Shown here: positions 52,470 to 62,600 of the stretch, piece by piece
How the letters are laid out: each line of letters begins with the position of its first letter
Numbering within the stretch: the stretch's first letter is position 1
Assembly (NCBI GenBank): GCA_003290165.1
Contig: QNQO01009210.1
Span: 164,174 to 228,173 of the forward strand
Reading direction: 5' to 3'
DNA: 64,000 nt
Source: Berberis thunbergii
Lineage: Eukaryota; Streptophyta; Magnoliopsida; Ranunculales; Berberidaceae
Made by a program: the position numbers and the translations under genes
Notes under the pieces: generated by a model
The model's input: the letters and a program-made list of their open reading frames with translations, nothing else
Database searches by the model: none
What the model was told of the DNA's origin: nothing

Positions 52470-54480
52470 TTTTTTGCGTTGTTGCCGGGGATTAGTAAAA
52501 TTGCAATATACTTCATTAGTTTTCTTATTTTATTTTATTATTATTTTTATTAATTTGTTTACTTTCTGTCTTAATCTCAGGTACTAGTTCGTGCGCAATA
52601 GGAGATCTGGTGAGAACTTATTAGAGTATGATCCAGAGCCTGAGAGAACATTTAGGAGACTAAGAGAGAAATAGAATAATCACAAACGTCTAGCTCTAAA
52701 TCTGAATCAGAACAACTCAACATGGTAGACAACATGTCTATCAAGGAACTTTCGGCATCCATCTTGAACAACGTCGTGTCCATGTGCATTCAATATCAAT
52801 AGCATGCAGGGCAAGACAAAAGCGTTCGAGCTTAAATCCATCCTACTTCACCCATATTCCGAAGTACCATGTCCTTTCTATGGATAATCCCAACAAATAT
52901 CTTAAGGAATTTGATATGGTATGCTATAGTATGACACCAATCAATGTGGATGAGAACATCCTAAAGCTGTGAGCCTTTCCTCTTTCTCTAGCTGACAAGG
53001 CTAAAGATTGAATCTATGAACTAACTTTCGAAACAGTATGCTCCTGGGATAACATGAACAAGGTGTTTCTAGGGAAATTCTTCCCAACTTCAAGAATCAT
53101 TTTGTTAAAGAAGAAAATCAGTGGTATTTAGCAGGGTCTAGGAGAATTATATCAAGCATAATATGAGCATTTCAAAACTCTCATAGCATCATGTCTGCAA
53201 TAATAGATGAATTCAATACTTTTATGAAAGATTGTTTCCTCTTGAACGATAGATGTTAGATGCAGTAGCAGGTGGAGCTTTAGTTGATAAAACTCCAGCA
53301 GCAGCGAAGACTTTGAATGTAAATCGAGCCTTGAACACCCAACGGTATGAAGGAATTGGAGAGCATTCACACCAAGTCCATGAAGTAAATACCACTTCTA
53401 ATTTAGAAGATCAAATTGATAATCTTACTTCACTTGTGTCCCAGGCTCTAGGGAAGCAAAAAGTGCTAAGAGTTGCACAAGTTTGTGGCGTGTGCACTAT
53501 GTCACGACATGCATATGATCAATGTCCTCAACTGATTGAGAATGGCGGTTGGGAAATTGTCAATGTTATGGGTTTGAGGAGTAGAATCACGATAGGAATA
53601 ACCTTTATTCTAACACATAATGAAATTTGAAACTATCATCTCAGCTTTGGGTGGAATAATTCATAACAACCTCAATAACAAGCCTATACTAGGTCACCCC
53701 TCGTTTCTTGAGGCTACCAGAACCACCTCTATGCAATATAGGTACATCCCTTAACTATGATGAGATTATGAAATCATTAACTATTTCTCAGTAGAACCAA
53801 ACAAATTATATAATATATTTGAAGCTACAGATAGCTGAGTTTATGGGACAAATTCGTGCGCAAAGCAAACTTCCTAGTTCTTACCATTCAAATCCGAAAG
53901 GAAGGTTTGAAATTGCAAAATCCATTTTCACTAAGGAGTGGTAGGAAAATATAGGATGAGGATCCAACAAAAGCATCAGCCAAGCACAACCAACCAAAGC
54001 CGAATTCGAGCAGTCCTTCATCCATCGTTGAGTCACAAAATCCATAAGGTAAGAAAGTGAATGTTTCAAATCTGGTTTCTCTTGATCCTTCTTTGTCTTT
54101 TCTGCCTTTTCAAAACAGTTTTTTCATCTCAAAGAAAGATGAACATGAAAACAAAATCTTGGAAACCTTCCAAAAAGTCTAGGTTAACATTCCGCTTCTT
54201 GATGCTATTAAGCAAGCGCCTAAGTATGCAAAAAATTTGAAGGAGCTTTGCACCACAAAGATATGACTTAAAGATGGAAAAGTGGTAAGGGTGAGTGAGA
54301 ATATTTTTGCAGTTCTTCAAAGGAAATTCCCACCTAAGTGTATGGATCTGAGTAGTTTTACTATCCCTTGTGTAATCGGTAATATTAAAATTGATATGCA
54401 ATGTTAGACTTAGGTGCTTCCATTAATATTATGTGTGTATTTAATGATTACTCAACCTGATATCACCTATGTTGTTCATA
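52470..54480 (+). pseudogene. Athila-type Gypsy gag-protease remnant
   Basis: TTGCGTTGTTGCCGGGGATT at 52477 is the Athila-like primer-binding site. Gag reads NPNKYLKEFDMVCYSM, AFPLSLADKAKD, KVFLGKFFPTSR and MLDAVAGGALVDKTPAAAKT, a highly typical Athila stretch. 54150-54400 reads IPLLDAIKQAPKYAKNLKEL and FAVLQRKFPPKCMDL with FTIPCVIGNI, leading to the protease. Stops occur every 50-100 codons. Reverse transcriptase is absent: a CACTA element begins at 54568. Confidence 0.87.
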
Positions 54481-54594
54481 TAGTTAGCCAGTTTGTTTCG
54501 GCGTATTCTTTTTATTGCTCTAATGAATCTCGGTGAGCTTAAAAATGATTACGTTATTATTCAATTACACTACAAAAAAAAGCCCTTTAATAGC

Positions 54595-54815
54595 AGTTCA
54601 AAAACGCTATGGTAGGATACCATAGCGTTTTAATAAACGCTATGTCTGCCAGCGCTATAATAGACCCAGGGTCTATTATAGCGGTTTAAAACCGCTATAG
54701 AAAGTCTGGCTTTTATAGCGTTTTAAAAACGCTATGGTAGATCCTTTTATAGCGTTTCTGAAATGCTATAGTAAAATCTACCATAGCGTTTTAAAAACGC
54801 TATGGTAGGTATACA
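54595..54815. repeat. CACTA subterminal palindromic repeats
   Basis: Six or more copies of CATAGCGTTTTAAAAACG-like units alternate in orientation, many forming perfect hairpins (AAACGCTATGGTAG and its complement). In CACTA elements such repeats bind the transposase (known of the family). Confidence 0.85.
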
Positions 54816-55199
54816 TAGCAATTTTTTTTTTTTTTTTTTTTTTTGCTATCAACTGTTAATAATTATTTTCAACTCAAAAGCATAAACATTCGCATTATAG
54901 AATCTAAATAGGATCACTAACAACAAAATTATAATTTTTTTGCTATCAACTCAAAATTATAAACATTCGAATCATCATATATTGTACTATTGGTGGACAT
55001 TGACATTATAGAATCCAAATAGGAACACTAAGAACAAAAACAATTGTTTGCTTGCAGCACTTGTAACCTCAATTCCAGCTGCACCTGTACAGTAGCTATT
55101 CCTAATTGTTTGCTTGCAGCACTTGTAACCCACTGATTATGTTATTAATGTAAACATCTTCTTCATACTTCTTTCTGGGCAATAATGCACTCGCCTGCA

Positions 55200-55500
55200 A
55201 ATACCAACAAAAACATTTGTCTTAAAATATGAAAACGGAAGCATATGAAATTTGGAGAAATACTTCTACCAATAAACCCTATTAGATTGGCAACCGCCTT
55301 ACCTGTCCTAGAAGAAGCTCTCTTAGAAGTTCTTCATCAGGAGTTGCATTACCATACTTCTCCATAATTGAGTCTTCTATTTTAGACTTCAAGCTCTCTT
55401 TTATAACCTTGTCATTCTTCAACAAAAATTCAGCTCCAATTTGTCCATTGCTATTTAGATGTAGGCCTGATTTAAAGGAAATTTACATTCCACAGCAAAA
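55200..55500 (-). other. Unrecognised minus-strand exon-like segments
   Basis: On minus, about 55300-55440 is open: NDKVIKESLKSKIEDSI and PDEELLRELLLGQ, followed by a GTAAGG donor at 55301. Then about 55120-55195 gives ALLPRKKYEEDVYINN after a GCAG acceptor. They look like spliced coding exons but I cannot name the family. They may be CACTA-encoded or from a second captured gene. Confidence 0.4.
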
Positions 55501-58013
55501 GCGATTCTCACGTTCAAGCTCTTCAATTTCTTCCTGAATCAGGTCAAATATTAGAACATGCATAACATAATCCAGCTATAATCCGAGAATGGAGATACCT
55601 ACTTGAAGTGCTACAATATGCCTTTGTGATTGTGCAAGTTCTTCCTCTCTCTGAGCCTGTTGCCTAGCTAAAAGCTGAAGTAGACAAATATTCTTGTAAA
55701 TTTCCAGACAGTGCTTTTTTGAGGCTAACCAATAGTACAATAAATCTTCTCATATATTTTTTGCAATATTAGATGTAGGCACATGTTTTTTTTGAAACTG
55801 ACTTCCAATGGCCTCTGCAACATGACAGACAATAAGCATTCCTTGGACAAGTAAGCAGTACCGACCCCATGAGCTCTAATTTGTCTTCTCATCAAATTGC
55901 TCTGTTTTCCACTTCCTAAAGCAAGAAAATCAGTGAGGCAGCTAAGACTTCCAAAGGTAAAACTGGTTAGGAATGTGTTCTACATGAGCCACTTTAGAAG
56001 ACAACCGACATTGCATAGGAACCTAGATTAATATCTTCGGACATACATTCCTCGAGAAATTACTGAACAGTTCTCTTGGCATCAACTACTGACTCAAAAA
56101 CATGAAAGGTCAACATAACCCACAGCAATGCCTATGCACAAAAGGGAAAACGAGTAACATTCATCCCAAATAGAAAATAGCATGAAATAACAACCGATTC
56201 TAAAGGGAAAGCTCCTGCACAAAACAAAATAAAGTGATCTTGGATATACTCATAGACATATGTCCACCATTGCCTTCAGCTTCCTGAAATCTTTGAGGGC
56301 TCCATATTTGCCTTAGCGGTGTACAAGAACTAAGTGAAAAATCATCAAGGCACCCACCATATTCAAATGGACGTATATAAGTATACCCCTAGTATGATGC
56401 AGTTCATTGCAAAATTCACTCAGACAAATACACAAAATGGCTAATTGCTAGCTAGTCTCTCTTCTAAAAGTTGACATTGTTTCTTCAACTCCATCAGTCC
56501 CTTTTGGCTCATGGACCCAAGGTAGATATACCATAGTCGCGTGGAAGTGGAATAAGGAACAACCATAGTTGGCAAGAGAAACCCATGCTCATTTCTTTTT
56601 CATCACAAGCGCACCAGAGATCACTTAGTATTTCCACCTTTAACCACAATACCACCTGAAGAAATCAAACCCTTATTCAATCTCCAAATATCACACAGCC
56701 CTCACCAACTTCTTAGCCCCATCTTCTACATTATAAAGTGAGCACCCTCAGCTAATAAGAGCAATACCTAAAGCGTAGATATAAAATTGCCCTCAGCCTC
56801 TCACATTTTCAAGACAATTCTTATTGAACTCATCATACACCAAGTGATGAGAGACTGTCACATGCAGACTTTCACACAAAAGACCAGCAATGAATCATAA
56901 TGAAACTTTCTTGCTGGGTTTTGAATGGCTAGATCCAAATTTCTTCTTGGAAAACATAAGATTATCAACATCTCTCCCCATATCTGATTAGGCTTTGAGC
57001 CGATTAGTCCTTGAACACCTATTTTTACGGTCAGCTCTAACACCAAATACAGGGGAAGGTCAAAGAAATAGAAATGCATCCCCCTAATCTTTAGTTTTAG
57101 AACCTAAAACAATCTACAGCATGGGAGACGCCAAATACAAGAGTCGACATGAATATCGTAAAACATGAATATTGTAAGTTTCAAGAGTCGACATGATATT
57201 GTAAGTTTCAAGTGACAAATATCGTAAAACATGTGCAAAAATAAGGACACATAGATTGCGAAATGAGGTAATAATATAGATGCTAGACATAAATCTTCTT
57301 AAAAAAAACAAATTTAAAGAAAACTATATGAAGACTATACACAAGGAGTGAGCGGTTTACCAGAATCTGCTGATCTGCTAAACATGATTGTGCATCCTGT
57401 CTTTGTACTAAGAAATCATAGAGAGACAAGACATTAGAATGCAGCTTTATGTGAATTATCTTATTATAGCATGAAAAATAGATACTTGTCTAACTAGATC
57501 AGAGATGAACAACAGTTTTCAGGGATGGTTCACTTACCAGAGCTCTGGTTGTCCTTGTGTTCAACCTGGAGTAAGTTATCATATTGTCAGAGAAACGAAT
57601 AAAAGGCACCACACAGTTGATTGGAAAACTAGAAGTGATTGCACCGCAATAGAACATTGAGGTGAATATTAAATGTAATTGACAATGAAACAACAAAAAC
57701 ATACCGATGGTCTCATTATCAAAGTCTGCTGAAGATTTTTGTTATCATCTAAGAGTTTGGAGATCTCTTTATCCTTTCCTTCAATCATTCTATCAGCAAT
57801 ATCACGAAATGTATTGATGCTCTTTCTACAAGTTAGTGAATATTGGTTTTAACATTATAGTCAACAACTATACTTTCCATACAGAAACTTAAACTGATGC
57901 TATAGAGCCACCTACCTTCAGTTTTCGATATTGTAGCTTGAGCTCTTCTAGTTCCTTTTCTTGATCTTGTCTAGTGCTCTCATCGTTTTGAGCCTTTAGT
58001 GACTCGTATCTCG
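55501..58013 (-). pseudogene. Captured GRIP-like golgin gene fragment, introns retained
   Basis: Six pieces appear in the order expected for a plant GRIP-domain golgin: 58013-57916 (RYESLKAQ, ELEELKLQYRKLK), 57825-57705 (FRDIADRMIEGKDKEISKLL), 57565-57538 (VEHKDNQSS), 57407-57361 (QRQDAQSCLADQQIL), 55674-55603 (LLARQQAQREEELAQSQRHI), 55533-55501 (EEIEELERENR). Each has plausible splice borders. In 57825-57705 one extra base after GAGCAT breaks the frame. The N-terminal bulk and the C-terminal GRIP domain are missing. Known role of the intact protein: Golgi tethering. GRIP identity is from memory of the Arabidopsis protein. Confidence 0.62.
55700..57360. other. Long intron-like part of the captured gene fragment
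   Basis: Between the fragments at 55674 and 57361. No other coding segment recognised. CAAGAGTCGACATGA.TAT and TATCGTAAAACATG are each repeated near 57140-57230. Confidence 0.4.
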
Positions 58014-58244
58014 CTTCACAAGTAATTAAAATCCAAGTTCAAGTTTTTTTCATATTTATTTGATTTGTTCATTTCCTTTTCATGTAAAACAAAAATAAAC
58101 CAATAAAGCTCTTTGAACCAACAATGGCAGATCCAACTGGAGCACCAAGACCTTGGACAGGCATACCTAGATCAAACATTGATAAAATAGTAAACTAGTA
58201 GATATTGAGATGATCTTATCACGAGGAAATTAGACAAAAAGAAA

Positions 58245-60660
58245 CAAGTCAAATGGACATGTTTGACTCAACAAACAAGTTCGTTTGTGCTAAACAAAGA
58301 AGGAAACTCGTTTCGTACGTTGTAGGCACAATTGGAGGCCAAGTTGGGTGCAATCTGTGAATACAAGGATTTGAGTGCCCAAATGGACTCTGTTTGATTT
58401 CTAACCTCATGTGGAAAGGTAATAACATCCAATGGGACATGTTTTACTCAACAAACAAGTTCGTTTGTGCTTAAAGAAGAGGAAAACACGTTTGTACGTT
58501 GTAGGCTCAATTGGAGGCCTATTTGGGTGCAATCCAGAGAATACAAGGATTTGAGTGACCAATGGACTCCATTTTAAATTATAACCTCCCATGGCACCAT
58601 AATAAGATAAAATGGGAGATGTTTGACTCAAACAAACAAGTTCGATTTGTGCTAAACAAATAAGGAAAACTACGTTTGTACGTTGTAGGCTCAATTGCAG
58701 GCCAATTTGGTGCAATCCGAGAATACAAGGATTTGAGTGACCAAATGGACTCCGTTTGATTTCTAATCTCATGTGATACCATAATAAAGTAAATTTTTGA
58801 CTCAAAAAACAAGTTCATTTGTGCTAAAACGAAGAAGAAAAAGCTCATTTGTACGTTGGTAGGCTCCAATTGGAGGCAAATTGGGTGCAATCGAGGAATA
58901 CAAGGATTTTAGTGACCAAATGGACTCCGTTTGATTTCCTAATCTGATGTGTACCATAATAACGTAAATTTTTTACTCAAAAAACAAGTTCATTTGTGCT
59001 AAACGAATAACAAAACTCGTTTGTACGTTGTAGGCTCAATTGAAGCCAATTTGGGTGCAATCTGAGAAAAAAAGGATTTAAGCAACAAATGGACTCTGTT
59101 GTATTTCTAATCTCATGTGGCACCATAATAACGTCAAATGGGCCATGTTTGACTCAACAAACAATTTTTTTGTGCTTAACGAAGAAGGAAAACTCGTTTG
59201 TACGTTGTAGGCTCAATTGAGGCCAATTTGGGTGCAATCCGAGAATACAACGATTTGAGTGACCAAATGGACTCTGTTTATTTCTAACCTCATGTGGCAC
59301 AATATACATCGAATGGGTGATTTTTGACCAAACCACACTAGTTCGTTTGTGCTTAACGAAGGAGGAAAACCTCGTTTGTACGTGGTAGGCTCAATTGAGG
59401 CCAATTTGGTGCAATCCGAGAATACAAAGATTTGAGTGACCAAATGACTCCGTTTGATTTCTAATCTCATGTCGTACCATAATAACGTCAAATTTTAATT
59501 GGTTGACTGAAAAAACAGTTCGTTTTGTGCTTAAACGAAGAAGGAAAACTCGTTTGTACGCTGTTGGCTCAATTGGAGGCCATTTTTGGTGCAATCCTCG
59601 AATTACAAGGATTTGAGCGACCAAATGGACTCCGTTTAATTTATAACCTCACATTAATGAAGAAGGAAAACTCGTTGTACGTTGTAGGCCATTTTGGGTG
59701 CAATCAGTGAAGACAACGATTTGAGTAACCAAATGACTCCATTTGATTTCTAAGATCTCGTTGGAACCATAAAAACGTCAATGAACATGTTTGACTCAGC
59801 AAATCAAGCCCTTTTGGGCTTAACGAAGAAGGAAAACTCGTTGTACGTCTGTAGGCTGAATTGGAGGCCAATTTGGTGCAATCTGAGAATACGAGATTTG
59901 AGTAACCAAATGGACTCCGTTGATTTCTAATCTCATGTGTACCATAATAACTTCAAATGTTACTTTTTAACTCAAGAAACAAGTTCATTTGTGCTAAAGA
60001 ATAAGGAAAACTTGTTTGTACGTTGTACGCTCAATTGAGGCCAATTTTGGGTGCAATCCGAGAATACCAAGGATTTGAGTCACCAAATGGACTCCGTTTG
60101 ATTCTAATCTCATGTGGTACCATGATAATGTCGAATGGGACAAGTTTGACTCAACAAACAAGTTTTTTGTGCTTAACGAAGAAGGAAAAACTCGTTTGTA
60201 CGTTGTGGCTCAATTGGATGCCATTTGGGTGCAATCCGAGAATACAAGAATTTGATGACCAAATGGACTCCGTTGGTTCTAACCATGCATGGCACCCATA
60301 ATAAATCCAATGGGACATGTTTTCACTCAACAAAAAATTCGTTTGGGCTAAACGAAGAAGAAAAACTCGTTTGCACGTTGTAGGCTCAATTGGAGGCCAA
60401 TTTGGGTGGTATCCGAGAATACAAGGATTTGATGACCAAATGGGCTCCATTTTGATTCTAACCTTGTGTGGTACCATATTAAAATTCAATATTACATGTT
60501 TACTAAAAAATCAAATTTGTTTGTGCTTAAATGAAGAAGGAAAACTCGGTTGTACGTTGTTGACTCAATTTGAGGCCAATGTGGGTGCAATCCGAGAATA
60601 TAAGAATTTAAGTTACCAAATCGACTCCGTTTTATTTAGAACTCGCGTCGCACCATAACA
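58245..60660. repeat. Higher-order repeat copy A (14 monomers)
   Basis: Monomer marks in order: GTAGGCACAATTGG (1), ACATGTTTTACTCAAC (2), AAATGGGAGATG (3), AAATTTTTGACTC (4), CGAATAACAAAACTCG (5), GGGCCATG (6), GAAGGAGGAAAA with GTGGTAGG (7), TTGGTTGACTG with CAATCCTCG (8), GAAGACAACGATTTGAGTAA (9, shortened by ~55 bp), TAGGCTGAATTGG (10), TTTAACTCAAGAAACAAG (11), then three extra monomers. Confidence 0.85.
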
Positions 60661-62600
60661 ATGTCAAATGGGACATGTTTGACCTCAACAAACAAGTTCG
60701 TTTGTGCTAAACAAAGAAGGAAAACTCAGTTCGTACGTTGTAGGCACAATTGGAGCCCAAGTTGGGTGCAATCCGTGAATACAAGGATTGGAGTGACCAC
60801 AATGGACTCTGTTTGATTTCTAACCTTCATATGGAAAGGTAATAACATCCAATGGGACATGTTTTACTCAACAAACAAGTTCTTTTGTGCTTAAAGAAGA
60901 AGGAAAAACGTTTGTACGTTGTAGGCTACAATATGAGGCACTATTTGGTCGCATCGAGGGATTACAGGATTTGTGTGACCCATGGACCTCACAATTATTA
61001 TACCTCCCATGGACACTATACATAAATGGGGATGTTTGACTCAAAAACAAGTTCATTTGTGGCTAAACAAAGAAGGAAAACTTGTTTGTACGTTGTAGGC
61101 TCAATTGCAGGCCAATTTGGGTGCAATCCGATGATACATGGATTTTGATGACCAAATGGACTCCGTTTGATTTCTAATCTCATGTTGTACCATAATAACG
61201 TAAATTTTTGACTCAAAAAACAACTTCATTTGTGCTAAACGAAGAAGGAAAACTCGTTTGTACGTTGTAGGCTCAATTGGATGCCAATTTGGGTGCAATC
61301 CGAGAATACAAGAATTTGAGTGACCAAATGGACTCCGTTTGATTTCTAATCTCATGTGGTACCATATTAACGTAAATTTTTTACTCAAAAAACAAGTTCA
61401 TTTGTGTTAAACGAATAACGAAAACTCGTTTGTACGTTGTAGGCTCAATTGAAGCCAATTTGGGTGCAATCTGAGAAAAAAGGATTTAAGTAACCAAATG
61501 GACTCTGTTGTATTTCTAATCTCATGTGGCACCATAATAACGTCAAATGGGCCATGTTTGACTCAACAAACAATTTTTTTTGTGCTTAACGAAGAAGGAA
61601 AACTCGTTTGTACGTTGTAGGCTCAATTGAGGCCAATTTGGATGCAATCCGAGAATACAACGATTTGAGTGACCAAATGGACTCTGTTTGATTTTTAACC
61701 TCATGTGGCACCAAAATAACATCGAATGGGTGATTTTTGACCGAACAAACTAGTTCGTTTGTGCTTAACGAAGGAGGAAAACTCGTTTGTACGTGGTAGG
61801 CTCATTTGAGGCCAATTTGGGTGCAATCCGAGAATACAAAGATTTGAGTGACCAAATAGACTCCGTTTGATTTTTAATCTCATGTGGTACCATAATAACG
61901 TCAAATTTACTTGGTTCACTGAAAAAAACAAGTTCGTTTGTGCTTAACGAAGAAGAAAACTCGTTTGTACGTTGTTGGCTCAATTGGAGGCCATTTTGGT
62001 GCAATCCTCGAATACAAGGATTTGAGTGACCAAATGGACTCCGTTTAATTTTAACCTCACATGGTACCATAATAACGTGTAAAGGGACATGTTTGACTCA
62101 ACAACAAGTTTGTTTGTGCTTAACGAAGAAGGAAAACTCGTTTGTACGTTGTGGGCTCAATTGGAGTCCATTTTGGGTGCAATCAGCGAAGACAACGATT
62201 TGAGTAACCAAATGGACTCTATTTGATTTCTAAGATCCCGTGGAACCATAAAACGTCAAATGGGACATGTTTGACTCAAATCAAGTTCTTTGGGCTAAAG
62301 AAGAAGGAAAACTCGTTTGTACGTTGTAGGCTGAATTGAGGCCAATTTGGGTGCAATCTGAGAATACGAGATTTGAGTGACCAAATGGACTCCGTTTGAT
62401 TTCTAATCTCTTGTGGTACCATAATAACTTCAAATGTTGATTTTGACTCAAGAAACAAGTTCATTTGTGCTAAACAATAAGGAAAACTCGTTCGTACGTT
62501 GTACGCTCAATTGAGGCCAAGTTGGGTGCAATCCGAGAATACAAGGTATTTGCGTCACCAAATGGACTCGTTTGATTTCAATCTCATGTGGTACCATACA
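60661..62600. repeat. Higher-order repeat copy B (11 monomers)
   Basis: The same monomer marks 1 to 11 in the same order as copy A, without the three extra monomers. Length about 1.94 kb. Monomer 9 is full length here. Confidence 0.87.

Larger units (their letters stand above)
54568..58240. mobile_element. CACTA element end carrying gene fragments (right end not seen)
   Basis: CACTACAAAAAAAAGCCC at 54568, preceded by TTA (possible 3-bp duplication), is a standard plant CACTA terminus. 54595-54815 is a chain of short palindromes built on TATAGCG..CGCTATA, the expected subterminal repeats, followed by a poly-T run (54822-54844). Fragments of a GRIP-like gene fill 55501-58013. No inverted end was found before the satellite at 58245, so the element's true end is unknown. 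Confidence 0.75.
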
